Part shown: one piece after another, positions 27,603-37,297 of the stretch
Position numbering within the stretch: position 1 is the first letter of the stretch
Layout: every line of letters starts with the position of its first letter
Origin: Rhizobiaceae bacterium
GTDB taxonomy: Bacteria; Pseudomonadota; Alphaproteobacteria; Rhizobiales; Rhizobiaceae
Length of the DNA: 64,000 bases
Direction of reading: 5' to 3'
Assembly (NCBI GenBank): GCA_029233925.1
Contig: JARGOX010000012.1
Span: forward strand, 62,001-126,000
Notes under the pieces: generated by a model
Told to the model about the DNA's origin: nothing
Database searches by the model: none
The model's input: the letters and a program-made list of their open reading frames with translations, nothing else
Translations under genes and position numbers: made by a program

Positions 27603-28553
27603 ATGAACATTGATCTTGTCTGGTTGCCCCGTGCAAAAGCCGTGAAAATGGCTTTTATGCTGGCCTTCACGATTGTTGCCACAACCAGCTTGCCACATGT
27701 GACACTTGCCAGCAGCATTGCAATTGTTGTCAATGACACTGCCATTACCACGATTGACATAGAAAGACGGTCAAAGTTGTTGCGCCTGCAGCGTGCAAAG
27801 GGAGACCTGAAGAAGAAAGCGCGCGAAGATTTGATTGAGGACGCGATCAAAATGAACGAAGCCAAACGCCTTGGGGCCGTGGTTTCCGACAGACAGGTCA
27901 ACCAGTCCTTCGCCCGTTTTGCCTCCTCAAACAAAATGTCCGTCAAACAGATGTCACAGATGCTGAGTCAGGCAGGCGTCGGCGCTTCCCATTTCAAGGA
28001 ATTCATTCGTGTTCAAATGTCATGGCCCAGAGTTGTTGGGGCGCGCTTCAACAACAGTGGGCAGATGAGCACGGAAGACCTGGTTTCTAAGATGCTGGAA
28101 CGTGGTGGCGAAAAACCCACCACCACAGAATATATTCTTCAGCAGGTGATCTTCGTCGTACCGACCGCCAAGCGCAAAAGCATATTGAACCAACGCAAGC
28201 GGGAAGCTGATGCCATGCGTGCACGCTTCGTCAATTGCGAAAGTACCCGGGATTTTGCGAAGGGATTGAAAGATGTATCCGTTCGTGACCTTGGCCGCGT
28301 GATGCAGCCAGCCCTGCCAGCCGAATGGAAAACCCAGATCGAAAAAATCTCGCCAGGCCAGGCGACAGGGACAAAAGTCACGGCGCGCGGTGTCGAATTC
28401 ATTGCGATATGCTCCAGCGCAAAGGTTTCCGATGACCTTGCCGCCGAAATGGTATTTCGTGCAGAGGAAGCCCGGGAAAATTCAGACGGCGACGCCAATT
28501 CGAAAAAATTCCTGAAAGAACTTCGCGAAAAGGCGCGCATCAGCTACCGATGA
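27603..28553 (+). CDS. surA: SurA-type periplasmic chaperone with one parvulin-like domain
   Basis: A 316-residue exported protein: signal peptide to about residue 36, a SurA N-terminal chaperone region (IAIVVNDTAITTIDIERRSKLL, then the LIEDAIKMNEAKRLG helix) and a single parvulin-type domain (about 172-275). E. coli SurA is about 430 residues with two parvulin domains; this shorter form is usual in Hyphomicrobiales. The parvulin part looks divergent (FVVPTAKRKSI, CESTRDFAKG), so prolyl isomerase activity is doubtful and chaperoning of barrels such as LptD upstream is the likelier role. Confidence 0.88.
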   Translation: MNIDLVWLPRAKAVKMAFMLAFTIVATTSLPHVTLASSIAIVVNDTAITTIDIERRSKLLRLQRAKGDLKKKAREDLIEDAIKMNEAKRLGAVVSDRQVNQSFARFASSNKMSVKQMSQMLSQAGVGASHFKEFIRVQMSWPRVVGARFNNSGQMSTEDLVSKMLERGGEKPTTTEYILQQVIFVVPTAKRKSILNQRKREADAMRARFVNCESTRDFAKGLKDVSVRDLGRVMQPALPAEWKTQIEKISPGQATGTKVTARGVEFIAICSSAKVSDDLAAEMVFRAEEARENSDGDANSKKFLKELREKARISYR

Positions 28554-28583
28554 TGCGCGGCGCCATTTGCCGATGACAAATCC

Positions 28584-29621
28584 ATGACAAACGCCAAAGG
28601 CGACTCCATGCCTCTTGCCGTGACGATGGGCGATCCGTCCGGGATTGGCCCGGACATAACATTGGCCATGTGGGACAAGCGCCGGGACATTGCTCTACCT
28701 GCGTTTTATGTTCTTGCCTGCCCTGCCCTCCTTCACGATCGCTCTCGCCAATTGGGTCTGAATTTGCGCATTCGCGAAATTGATCCTGAAGAACCCACGT
28801 TGCCAGCAGACGATTGTCTGCCTGTTGTACCTCTAACAAACGCTGTTCAAGCGGTGGCGGGTGCTCCTGACGCCGGGAATGCCAAAGCAATCGTCGAGTC
28901 CATTGAACGGGCGGTATCGCTGACCGTTGCTGGCAAGGCTTGCGCATTGGTCACCAACCCCATTGCAAAGTCGGTTCTTTATGAGTCCGGATTTCAATAC
29001 CCGGGTCATACCGAATTTCTGGCTGAACTGGCGACCAGGCATTTTGGAACAGTCTGTCGTCCGGTCATGATGCTGGCAGGTCCAAAGCTTCGTGCGGTTC
29101 CCGTAACCATACATATTCCACTGCGACAGGTGCCGGATCAATTGTCCACCGACCTGATCGTGGAAACAGCCCGCATCACCGCTGCGGATCTGCGGTCTCG
29201 TTTCGCCATCAAGGCGCCGCGGCTGGCTGTTTCAGGCGTCAATCCACACGCAGGTGAATCGGGATCGCTGGGTCACGAGGAAGAGGAAATCATCGTTCCT
29301 GCCATCAAGGCTCTCCAAGCCATCGGTATCAATGCCTTCGGGCCGCTACCAGCCGACACGATGTTCCACGATGCGGCTCGCGCTCACTATGACGTTGCCA
29401 TTTGCATGTATCACGATCAGGCGCTTATTCCCGCAAAAGCATTGGGTTTCGATGATACGGTCAATACAACATTGGGATTGCCCTTTATTCGCACCTCGCC
29501 TGATCACGGTACCGCATTCGACATAGCGGGCAGTGGCAGCGCCCGCGCTACGAGCCTCATCGCCGCCATCCATCTGGCACACCAGCTTGCATCCAATAAC
29601 AGCCAGCAGGGAGTCGTCTGA
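28584..29621 (+). CDS. pdxA: 4-hydroxythreonine-4-phosphate dehydrogenase
   Basis: A 345-residue NAD-dependent enzyme of the DXP-dependent pyridoxal phosphate pathway, oxidising 4-phosphohydroxy-L-threonine. Signatures: [13 protein letters not shown] near the N-terminus, [10 protein letters not shown] and [11 protein letters not shown] with metal-binding histidines, [10 protein letters not shown], and [11 protein letters not shown]. The start ATG at 28584 gives a short leader MTNAKGDSM; the ATG at 28608 is an alternative. Its stop overlaps the rsmA start by one base. Confidence 0.96.
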   Translation: MTNAKGDSMPLAVTMGDPSGIGPDITLAMWDKRRDIALPAFYVLACPALLHDRSRQLGLNLRIREIDPEEPTLPADDCLPVVPLTNAVQAVAGAPDAGNAKAIVESIERAVSLTVAGKACALVTNPIAKSVLYESGFQYPGHTEFLAELATRHFGTVCRPVMMLAGPKLRAVPVTIHIPLRQVPDQLSTDLIVETARITAADLRSRFAIKAPRLAVSGVNPHAGESGSLGHEEEEIIVPAIKALQAIGINAFGPLPADTMFHDAARAHYDVAICMYHDQALIPAKALGFDDTVNTTLGLPFIRTSPDHGTAFDIAGSGSARATSLIAAIHLAHQLASNNSQQGVV

Positions 29622-30469
29622 TGGCTTCCATTGATGGATTGCCGCCGCTGCGTGACGTGATCAGCACGCATGGACTGGCGGCACGGAAATCTCTCGGCCA
29701 GAATTTTCTGCTGGACCTGAATCTGACACAAAAGATAGCAAGGGCTGCCGGCAACCTGCAGGATATGACGATCGTCGAGGTGGGGCCTGGTCCTGGTGGC
29801 CTTACCCGTGCCTTGCTGGCCAATGGCGTACGAAAAGTCATAGCGATTGAACGTGACCACCGCTGCCTGCCTGCTCTCAAGCAGATCGCGGATCACTATC
29901 CTGGGCGGCTTGAAATCATTGAAGGCGATGCGCTGAACACGGATTTTTCCAGTCTGTCGGAAGAAAAAATAAAGATTGTCGCCAATCTGCCCTACAATAT
30001 TGGCACCCAATTGCTCGTCAATTGGCTCCTGAGCGAACCATGGCCACCCTATTTTCAATCCCTGACACTGATGTTTCAAAAGGAAGTTGCCCAGCGCATC
30101 GTCGCACCACCTGGATCGTCGGCCTATGGGCGACTGGGGGTTCTTGCGGGCTGGCGCACCAGGGCACATATGGTTTTTGACGTACCACGGCAGGCCTTCA
30201 CGCCGCCGCCAAAAATTACATCATCCGTGGTGCATCTGGAGCCGATTGAAAAGCCACTGAAATGCAGTGCCAGCGTTCTGGCTCATGTGACCAAAGCCGC
30301 CTTTGGTCAGAGGCGCAAAATGCTGCGCCAGAGCCTGAAGGGACTGGGTGGAGAAGTTCTCCTGACGGAGATGCAGATAGATCCGCGCAGGCGGGCCGAA
30401 ACCCTGTCGATTGAGGAATTTGCTGCGCTTGCAAATGCCGTTGAGCTAAAAAACGCGCGGCAACCATGA
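29621..30469 (+). CDS. rsmA: 16S rRNA (adenine1518-N6/adenine1519-N6)-dimethyltransferase
   Basis: A 282-residue RsmA (KsgA) dimethylating two adjacent adenosines in the 3' hairpin of 16S rRNA late in 30S assembly. [15 protein letters not shown] is the N-terminal block. [15 protein letters not shown] is the SAM-binding motif I (about 51-65), and [15 protein letters not shown] is the catalytic motif IV (NLPY). The C-terminal helical domain is complete. It ends the lptF-to-rsmA run and is convergent with gmk, 31 bases apart. Confidence 0.97.
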   Translation: MASIDGLPPLRDVISTHGLAARKSLGQNFLLDLNLTQKIARAAGNLQDMTIVEVGPGPGGLTRALLANGVRKVIAIERDHRCLPALKQIADHYPGRLEIIEGDALNTDFSSLSEEKIKIVANLPYNIGTQLLVNWLLSEPWPPYFQSLTLMFQKEVAQRIVAPPGSSAYGRLGVLAGWRTRAHMVFDVPRQAFTPPPKITSSVVHLEPIEKPLKCSASVLAHVTKAAFGQRRKMLRQSLKGLGGEVLLTEMQIDPRRRAETLSIEEFAALANAVELKNARQP

Positions 30470-30500
30470 TGGCCGCCGTCGATAACCTGCGGACATTGTG

Positions 30501-31157
30501 TCAAAGGCCTTCGTCCAGCAGACCCGACACGAAGTCGAACAGACCGGGTCGACGGTCACGACGCAAACGCTCTGCCTGTATGATCGCGCGAACAGACGAA
30601 TAGGCCTTGTCCAGGTCGTCATTGATGACAACATAATCATATTCCAGCCAGTGCTCCATTTCAGCGCGCGAATTGGCCAGGCGAAGGGCTATGGCTTCTT
30701 CACTATCCTCGGCCCGCCGATGCAAACGATTTTTCAACTCGGCAAGAGAGGGTGGAAGAATGAACACGGACACGACGTCTGCAGGGACCTTTTCCTGCAG
30801 CTGCAATGCACCCTGCCAGTCTATGTCAAAGAGCATGTCCCGCCCCTCGCCCATGGCCTTCTCAACCGGTTCACGCGGCGTAGCATAATAGTTGCCATGA
30901 ACCTCAGCCCACTCCAGCAAAGCATCCGTGTCGCGCAGGCGGGCAAAATCCTTGTCCGAGATGAAATGATAGTGCACACCATCTATTTCACTGCCACGCC
31001 GTTTTCTGGTCGTGACACTGACAGAGAGGTTGAGGCCATCGACATTCTCCAGAAGGTTGTGCGCTATGGTGGACTTCCCGGCACCGGATGGCGATGACAG
31101 CACCAGCATCAATCCCCGCCGTTTCACATGGGTTGAAGGCAGTTCGGTCAATTCCAT
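30501..31157 (-). CDS. gmk: Guanylate kinase
   Basis: A 218-residue enzyme phosphorylating GMP to GDP. The P-loop is [10 protein letters not shown] (residues 21-30), followed by [19 protein letters not shown] (GMP-binding) and [15 protein letters not shown]. The start lies four bases after the stop of the YicC gene, so it is cotranscribed with it, a conserved pairing in proteobacteria. Confidence 0.96.
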   Translation of the reverse strand: MELTELPSTHVKRRGLMLVLSSPSGAGKSTIAHNLLENVDGLNLSVSVTTRKRRGSEIDGVHYHFISDKDFARLRDTDALLEWAEVHGNYYATPREPVEKAMGEGRDMLFDIDWQGALQLQEKVPADVVSVFILPPSLAELKNRLHRRAEDSEEAIALRLANSRAEMEHWLEYDYVVINDDLDKAYSSVRAIIQAERLRRDRRPGLFDFVSGLLDEGL

Positions 31158-31160
31158 CCC

Positions 31161-32048
31161 CTATTCCAGATTTTGAATCTGCTCACGGAACTGATCCGTC
31201 AGAACTTTCAGATCCAGACCAATGGCGGTCACCGAAGACGCGTTCGACTTGGAGCAAATCGTGTTGGATTCCCGATTGAATTCCTGCGCAAGGAAATCCA
31301 GGCGCCGACCGACAGGCCCACCGCCGCTGAGCATGGCCCGGCAGGCATCAACATGAGCTGACAGCCGGTCTATTTCTTCGCGAATATCCGCCTTTGAAGC
31401 AAGCATGGCCGCTTCCATATGCAATCGGTCCCGGTCAATTTCTATGTCTGAATCCATCAACAATCGGACCTGAGATGTCAGACGGTCACGAATACTCTCC
31501 AGTGACGTGGATGGATCACTCTCCACTTTTTTCACCAGTGCGGCTATGCCGTCGATCTGGCCATTCAGATAATGGGCGATCTTGCCACCTTCTGCCGCAC
31601 GCATGACCTTGAGGTCTTCAATTGCATGATCCAATCCTGACAGGATTGCTGCAAATTCCCGCTCGGCGGTCTCGCCGTCGATTTGTGGCTCGGCAAACTC
31701 CAGAACACCTCGAATATTCAGCAGACCATCCAGTCTCGGCGGTGCGGCATCAAGGCGATCCCGCAGGCGGTCAACAACCGCGATCACAGCGTCCAGGACA
31801 TTCTCATTCACAATTGCTTCTGCGCGCTTGTCTTCCCGGGTGACAGTCAGTGAGGCCTGTATGTTGCCTCTTTGAAAAGCAGCGGTCAGCGCTTTCTTTG
31901 AATCGGCTTCAAGGCGCTCAAATCCGGCGGGCGTGCGGATTCTAAGATCAAGCCCTCGACCGTTGACCGAACGCAGTTCCCAAGCCCAGCGCATTTGCCC
32001 GACAGCGCCTTCACGTCGCGCAAAACCTGTCATCGATTGCAACATCAT
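31161..32048 (-). CDS. YicC/YloC family endoribonuclease-like protein
   Basis: A 295-residue YicC protein. MLQSMTGFAR at the N-terminus, LRSVNGRGLDLRIRTP and the C-terminal signature GRRLDFLAQEFNREsNTICSK region (quoted in part) are diagnostic. YicC homologues are reported to be metal-dependent endoribonucleases affecting small RNAs and stationary-phase survival. The frame is open far upstream, but ATG 32048 (or 32045) gives the family N-terminus. Located between mltG and gmk on the same strand. Confidence 0.9.
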   Translation of the reverse strand: MMLQSMTGFARREGAVGQMRWAWELRSVNGRGLDLRIRTPAGFERLEADSKKALTAAFQRGNIQASLTVTREDKRAEAIVNENVLDAVIAVVDRLRDRLDAAPPRLDGLLNIRGVLEFAEPQIDGETAEREFAAILSGLDHAIEDLKVMRAAEGGKIAHYLNGQIDGIAALVKKVESDPSTSLESIRDRLTSQVRLLMDSDIEIDRDRLHMEAAMLASKADIREEIDRLSAHVDACRAMLSGGGPVGRRLDFLAQEFNRESNTICSKSNASSVTAIGLDLKVLTDQFREQIQNLE

Positions 32049-32206
32049 GGCAGCACCTTTCCAGTCACAAAGGACTGAGATATTTCCCGGTTTCACGGAA
32101 CCGAAGAAACGCTCCATGTCCATTGCACCGCATGACCCGGCAATTGGCCCTATCGGTCTTCTACAGGGCCACCAGCAACGACTCAATCGGGTTTACCTGC
32201 ACAGCC

Positions 32207-33352
32207 CTATTCAGTCTTCTTTGCCCGATCGGCCTCAATTTTGCGCCAGCGTCTTACATTGGCATTGTGCTGGTCCAGCGTTTCCGCAAAAACATGGCCA
32301 CCGGTTCCATCTGCAACAAAATAGACGTATTTCGTGCGCGACGGATTGGCCACGGCTTCAAGCGCAGCTCTGCCCGGATTGGCAATGGGTGTCGGCGGCA
32401 GACCCGAGATCTGGTAAGTGTTGTAAGGGGTCGGCTTGTCAATATCCGACCGGTATATCGGGCGCTCAGACGGTTTTCCCTTGCCCCCAAACAGACCATA
32501 AATAATCGTCGGGTCGGACTGAAGTCGCATACCACGTTCCAGTCGATTGAGGAAAACCGATGCGACAATGGTGCGTTCATCTGCTCGCCCCGTTTCCTTC
32601 TCGACGATGGAGGCAAGATTGACGAATTCTTCCTTGGTGGCGATCGGCAGATTCGGATTACGCCGGGCCCAGATCTGGTTGACCAGCGCATTTTGCGAGG
32701 ATCGCATCTGTTCAATGATTTCTTCTCGGGTCGTGCCGCGCGTGAATTTGTAGGTTTCCGGCCTGAGCGAACCTTCAGCGGGCATTTCAGCAGGAAGATC
32801 ACCTTCCAGTTCTTCGTATTCCGCCAGACGCTCAAATATCTGCTCAACCGTCAGCCCTTCGGCGATGGTCACCGAATGCAGGATTGATTTTCCCGATCGC
32901 AACAGGTTCATCACATCGCGCATGGACGATCCGCTCTTGATCTCGTATTCACCCGCTTTGAGCGAATTATCGGAGCCATAGGCACTTACGCCGAGTCTGA
33001 AAATCGTGGCATTCTCAATAATATTTCTACGCTGCAGCAAAGTGGCAATTTCACCCAGACCAGCACCATCACGAACCAGAACATAGGCATTGCTGCCCAG
33101 TGGTCCGGGTGAATCAAATTTTACTTTTCCGAAATAGACGGCTCCGGCAGCAGCAACGGCCAGAAAGACCACCAATGACATCACGAAATTGAGAAAAACG
33201 ACGAATTGGCTGCGCGCACGTGCGGAAGGCTTTGGCGGCTGCGGCGCTTCTTCCGGTTTCAAGGCCTGCCTCGCAGACTGCGGTATCATCGGTCCACCGG
33301 ACCCTGAACGACCAAAGGCGACATGTTCACCGGGTGTTTTGCCGTCACTCAC
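32207..33352 (-). CDS. mltG: Endolytic murein transglycosylase MltG (YceG-like)
   Basis: A 381-residue inner-membrane enzyme that cleaves nascent glycan strands and is thought to terminate elongation. A proline-rich cytosolic N-terminus (1-46) is followed by one membrane helix (about 48-72), a LysM-like region and the YceG catalytic domain. The catalytic glutamate is in ASIVEKETGRADE, and AIANPGRAALEAVANPS-type and YVYFVADGTGGHVF blocks complete it. It lies downstream of fabF in the usual order. Confidence 0.95.
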   Translation of the reverse strand: MSDGKTPGEHVAFGRSGSGGPMIPQSARQALKPEEAPQPPKPSARARSQFVVFLNFVMSLVVFLAVAAAGAVYFGKVKFDSPGPLGSNAYVLVRDGAGLGEIATLLQRRNIIENATIFRLGVSAYGSDNSLKAGEYEIKSGSSMRDVMNLLRSGKSILHSVTIAEGLTVEQIFERLAEYEELEGDLPAEMPAEGSLRPETYKFTRGTTREEIIEQMRSSQNALVNQIWARRNPNLPIATKEEFVNLASIVEKETGRADERTIVASVFLNRLERGMRLQSDPTIIYGLFGGKGKPSERPIYRSDIDKPTPYNTYQISGLPPTPIANPGRAALEAVANPSRTKYVYFVADGTGGHVFAETLDQHNANVRRWRKIEADRAKKTE

Positions 33353-33445
33353 TATAAGACCTCAATTCCTGGAATCGTATCAATGAGTGCTCAGTATAAC
33401 CATGAATATGGCTACAGATGGTGCTTCCAAACAGAACTGTACACA

Positions 33446-34708
33446 TTAACTTTCATACCGTCTTAAAACCAATGAAGCATTTGTCCCACCAAATCCGAAA
33501 GAATTGGAAAGGGCAACATTGATTTTGCGTTCACGAGCAACTTTGGGAACCAGATCCAGCTTTGTTTCCACAGACGGATTGTCAAGATTCAAAGTCGGCG
33601 GCGCAATGTTGTCGCGAATGGCCATGATGCAGAAAATGGCTTCCACTGCGCCGGCAGCACCCAGCAAATGTCCAATTGCCGATTTCGTCGAGGACATCAA
33701 AATGGATGAAGCAGCGTCTCCGACCAGTCTTTCGACAGCCGCGAGTTCAATCGTATCAGCCATGGTGGAGGTACCGTGGGCGTTGATATAATCTATATCA
33801 GACGCCTCTATACCAGCACGTTTCATGGCAGACTGCATACAACGGTATGCGCCTTCGCCTGTTTCTGAAGGTGCTGTGATGTGGAATGCGTCACCTGAGA
33901 GACCGTAGCCCACGACCTCAGCATAAATTTTCGCACCACGCGCCAGCGCATGTTCGAGTTCCTCGAGCACAACAACGCCCGCTCCCTCGCCCATGACGAA
34001 ACCGTCACGATCTGTGTCATAGGGCCGTGAGGCACTTTGCGGATCATCGTTATATTTTGTGGACAAGGCCTTGCAGGCAGCAAACCCCGCCATGGCTATG
34101 CGGCAAACCGGTGATTCGGTTCCACCTGCAACCATGACGTCCGCATCGCCCAGGGCGATCAGTCTGGAAGCATCGCCAATGGCGTGCGCGCCGGTCGAAC
34201 AGGCTGTTACAACAGCGTGGTTTGGACCGCGCAGCTTGTGTTTGATGGAAACCTGACCAGAGGCGAGATTAATGAGGCGACCAGGGATGAAGAACGGGGA
34301 AACCCGACGCGGCCCCTTTTCTCTAAGAGTTTCGCCCGCATCGACAATGCCTTGCAGGCCGCCAATGCCTGATCCGATCAGAACGCCTGTGGCGATCTGA
34401 TCCTCATCGGTTTGTGGCGCCCAGCCCGCATCGGCAAGCGCCTGGTCCGCAGCAGCCACAGCGTAGCATATGAACGGGTCTACCTTGCGCTGTTCCTTGG
34501 GCGCCATGTAGGCATCGGGATTGTAGGTCCCATTGCTGCCGTCGCCGACCGGAATACGACAGGCAATTTTCGCCGGCAGATCATCAACCTCGAATTCCTG
34601 AATTCTTGCTGCTGCATTTTTACCAGCAATCAGGTTTTTCCAAGTGACTTCGGTTCCATCGCCAAGGGGGGAAACCATGCCGGTTCCCGTGACTACAACA
34701 CGCCTCAT
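33446..34708 (-). CDS. fabF: Beta-ketoacyl-ACP synthase II
   Basis: A 420-residue condensing enzyme elongating acyl-ACP with malonyl-ACP. The catalytic triad is visible: Cys170 in VTACSTGAH, His in NAHGTSTMADT, and His in KSAIGHLLGAAG. N-terminal RRVVVTGTGMVSPLG is typical. It follows acpP on the same strand after a 189-base gap with two hairpins, and precedes mltG. Confidence 0.97.
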   Translation of the reverse strand: MRRVVVTGTGMVSPLGDGTEVTWKNLIAGKNAAARIQEFEVDDLPAKIACRIPVGDGSNGTYNPDAYMAPKEQRKVDPFICYAVAAADQALADAGWAPQTDEDQIATGVLIGSGIGGLQGIVDAGETLREKGPRRVSPFFIPGRLINLASGQVSIKHKLRGPNHAVVTACSTGAHAIGDASRLIALGDADVMVAGGTESPVCRIAMAGFAACKALSTKYNDDPQSASRPYDTDRDGFVMGEGAGVVVLEELEHALARGAKIYAEVVGYGLSGDAFHITAPSETGEGAYRCMQSAMKRAGIEASDIDYINAHGTSTMADTIELAAVERLVGDAASSILMSSTKSAIGHLLGAAGAVEAIFCIMAIRDNIAPPTLNLDNPSVETKLDLVPKVARERKINVALSNSFGFGGTNASLVLRRYES

Positions 34709-34746
34709 GGTGATTCCATTCTAATAAAAGCACTTCGGTTTCATGA

Positions 34747-34774
34747 CATCCCGCGCTTTAGAAAACGCGGGATG
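34747..34774 (-). repeat. 9-bp hairpin between acpP and fabF (distal)
   Basis: CATCCCGCG (34747-34755) and CGCGGGATG (34766-34774) pair perfectly around a 10-base A/T-rich loop. It sits 39 bases ahead of the fabF start, without a following T run in the fabF direction, so it is more likely a processing or stability element than a terminator. Confidence 0.5.
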
Positions 34775-34802
34775 CAAAACAGGAGTAGTTCCATAAAACC
34801 AT

Positions 34803-34827
34803 ACAGCCCGGAAAGTTCCCGGGCTGT
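34803..34827 (-). terminator. 9-bp hairpin after acpP (possible partial terminator)
   Basis: ACAGCCCGG (34803-34811) and CCGGGCTGT (34819-34827) form a perfect stem with a 7-base loop, 71 bases past the acpP stop. In the acpP direction it is followed by ATGGTTTTATGG, a weak T run. It probably attenuates readthrough so that acpP transcripts exceed fabF transcripts. Confidence 0.5.
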
Positions 34828-34897
34828 TGCATCGTGTCTCAATGAACAAGTCCACATGCCAAATGGCAACCCGGGGTACACAACCCTCAGATTGAAA

Positions 34898-35134
34898 TCA
34901 GGTTTTGGCTTTATCGATATATTTGACTGCATCACCAACAGTCAAAATGGTGTCTGCAGCATCATCGGGGATTTCAACACCGAATTCTTCTTCGAACGCC
35001 ATGACCAGCTCAACAGTGTCGAGGGAGTCAGCGCCAAGATCATCTATAAAACTCGCACCCTCTGTGACTTTCTCGGCATCTACGCCAAGATGCTCTACAA
35101 CAATATTCTTTACACGTTCTGCGGTATCGCTCAT
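34898..35134 (-). CDS. acpP: Acyl carrier protein
   Basis: A 78-residue acidic ACP. The 4'-phosphopantetheine attachment serine is Ser37 in [11 protein letters not shown]-terminus [18 protein letters not shown] and length are canonical. It carries acyl intermediates for FabD, FabG and FabF encoded around it, and for lipid A synthesis. The frame is open upstream, but only ATG 35134 gives the ACP N-terminus. The 295-base gap to fabG probably holds its own promoter; I could not place one. Confidence 0.98.
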   Translation of the reverse strand: MSDTAERVKNIVVEHLGVDAEKVTEGASFIDDLGADSLDTVELVMAFEEEFGVEIPDDAADTILTVGDAVKYIDKAKT

Positions 35135-35429
35135 GTCGGTATCCTCGACCCTTATACGTTTTGCTATGCCTTGGATAACGGCATGCAGCCACTCAATCAA
35201 GTTCCAGCGCCGAATAAATGGCACAAATGTCCCGCAATTACACGGGCCTGTGGATTACCCGGCTTATCCGGGTCTGCAGTTGCGATCAAAAGACCGCAAA
35301 CAGCATTGGATGCGGCCCATAACACGGTTTAAGGCGACGTCAAAGCCCGAATTCTCGCAGTATCGCGCCTAAGTGCCTTAAAGTTTGTCAACAACAACAA
35401 AAACAATGGTTAATTCGTCGCTTGCGCGC

Positions 35430-36167
35430 CTAAATCATCGCCATTCCGCCATTGACGTGAATTGTCTGGCCGGTGATGTAGCCGGCTTCATTTGAAGCAA
35501 GATAGGCGACTGCTGACGCAATCTCGCCGCCAGTTCCCATGCGACGCATGGGAATGGCACCCATGATCGCGTCCTTTTGCTTGTCATTGAGCTTTTCGGT
35601 CATGGCTGATTCGATGAAGCCGGGCGCCACACAATTGACGGTCACACCGCGGGTGGCAATTTCCTGGGCGAGCGATTTGGAAAGACCGACAAGGCCGGCC
35701 TTGGCCGCGCAATAGTTTGCCTGCCCCGGATTTCCTGTTACACCGACGACGGATGTGATGTTGATGATCCGCCCGTACCGTCGACGCATCATGGGGTGCG
35801 TCAGTTCACGTGTCAGCTGGAAGACCGCCGTCAAATTTACATTGAGAACCGCATCCCAGTTTTCATCCGACATGCGCACAAATAGGCCATCCCGTGTAAT
35901 GCCGGCATTGTTGACAAGAATATCGATTCCGCCGAGTTCTTCTTCAGCCTTGCGGGCCATGGCCTTCAGCGCCTCGCGATCCGAAAGATCAGCCGGAAAA
36001 AGATGGGTGTTGCTTCCCAATTCTTCGGCAAGCGCCTCCAGCTTTTCAACACGGGTGCCATGCAGGCCAACGACAGCGCCATTGGCATGCAGCATACGGG
36101 CGATTTCTTCGCCTATCCCGCCGGAAGCGCCGGTTACAAGAGCTTTGCGGCCAGTCAGTTCAAACAT
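35430..36167 (-). CDS. fabG: 3-oxoacyl-ACP reductase
   Basis: A 245-residue SDR enzyme reducing 3-ketoacyl-ACP with NADPH. Cofactor motif TGASGGIG (12-19), NNAG (86-89), and catalytic Ser139, Tyr152 and Lys156 (YCAAK) are all present. The C-terminus YITGQTIHVNGGMAMI is typical of FabG. It lies 47 bases downstream of fabD on the same strand. Confidence 0.97.
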   Translation of the reverse strand: MFELTGRKALVTGASGGIGEEIARMLHANGAVVGLHGTRVEKLEALAEELGSNTHLFPADLSDREALKAMARKAEEELGGIDILVNNAGITRDGLFVRMSDENWDAVLNVNLTAVFQLTRELTHPMMRRRYGRIINITSVVGVTGNPGQANYCAAKAGLVGLSKSLAQEIATRGVTVNCVAPGFIESAMTEKLNDKQKDAIMGAIPMRRMGTGGEIASAVAYLASNEAGYITGQTIHVNGGMAMI

Positions 36168-36214
36168 GGATATTCCCTTCGATCAGCATCACGGCAAAAT
36201 CCCCTGTTGGGGAA

Positions 36215-37162
36215 TCAGTCTGCCAGATATTTTTCAATGTCTTGTGGGGTATTGAGGGGTATTCCGGAGATGGAACGATCGATCCGGCGCGCCAGACCCG
36301 TCAGGACTTTCCCTGCCCCTATTTCGCAGGCCTGTGTGACACCATTCGCGGCAAACCAGGAAATGGTCTCTCGCCAGCGCACCTGCCCTGTCACCTGCCG
36401 AACAAGCAAATCGACAATGTCGGATGGTTCACGGACGGGGCTGGCAGTAATATTGGCAACGAGCGGCACAGCCGGCACCAGAAGCTTGACGTCTGCCAAT
36501 GCCTCACGCATGGCATCAGCAGCCGGTTGCATCAGTTCGCTGTGAAACGGCGCAGAAACAGAGAGCAGCAAAGCGCGCTTTGCGCCCAGGCCGCTGGCTT
36601 GCGCCACGGCGTCCTCGACATTCTCCTTGCTTCCGGAAATGACCAGCTGACCACCGCCATTATCATTGGCAATCTGGCAGATACCACCCTTTGATGCAGC
36701 ATCCCTGCAAAGGCCCTCGACGACGTCCTGTTCCAGCCCGATGATTGCAGCCATGGCGCCCTTGCCGACCGGAACGGCCGCCTGCATGGCATTGCCGCGT
36801 ATGCGAAGAAGTCGGGCTGTATCGGCTATAGAAAGGGACCCGGCCGCTGCAAGTGCAGAATATTCGCCCAGGGAATGGCCGGCTACATAGGCAACGCTGT
36901 CCTGCAATTTGAAACCACTGGCCTCCAGGGCACGCATCACGGCCATGGAAACAGCCATCAACGCCGGCTGCGCGTTGGCGGTCAACAGAAGTTCGTCTTC
37001 CGGACCGTCCCACATGATTGCTGACAAGTTCTGGCCCAATGCGTCATCGACCTCGTCGAAAACCGCACGTGCCTGCGGAAATGCTTCAGCCAGATCCTTG
37101 CCCATGCCAGTGCTTTGACTGCCCTGACCAGGGAACGTAAACGCAGTGCTCATAGTCATCAT
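36215..37162 (-). CDS. fabD: Malonyl-CoA:ACP transacylase
   Basis: A 315-residue enzyme loading malonyl groups on ACP. The nucleophile Ser97 sits in GHSLGEYSALAAAG, the N-terminal FPGQGSQ contributes the oxyanion region, and the catalytic His is in APFHSELM. The start is either ATG 37162 or ATG 37153 (MSTAFTFPG), not distinguishable by ribosome site. First gene of the fatty-acid run; 37163-37297 upstream is non-coding. Confidence 0.96.
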   Translation of the reverse strand: MMTMSTAFTFPGQGSQSTGMGKDLAEAFPQARAVFDEVDDALGQNLSAIMWDGPEDELLLTANAQPALMAVSMAVMRALEASGFKLQDSVAYVAGHSLGEYSALAAAGSLSIADTARLLRIRGNAMQAAVPVGKGAMAAIIGLEQDVVEGLCRDAASKGGICQIANDNGGGQLVISGSKENVEDAVAQASGLGAKRALLLSVSAPFHSELMQPAADAMREALADVKLLVPAVPLVANITASPVREPSDIVDLLVRQVTGQVRWRETISWFAANGVTQACEIGAGKVLTGLARRIDRSISGIPLNTPQDIEKYLAD

Positions 37163-37297
37163 CCCAATTGATAGTGCCGCCTATCACCATTGTATAGACG
37201 ACAAGTCAAGCTTTGACAGTCGATATTGCCGTACTAATCAAGGTCCAATACCATGCAGAAAGGCACCTTTGGTGGCAGCGCCTTGCGGACAGGCCCA

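Noticed and set aside
34412-35332. 306-residue plus-strand frame
   Set aside because: It runs antisense through fabF end, hairpins and acpP; composition is not protein-like.
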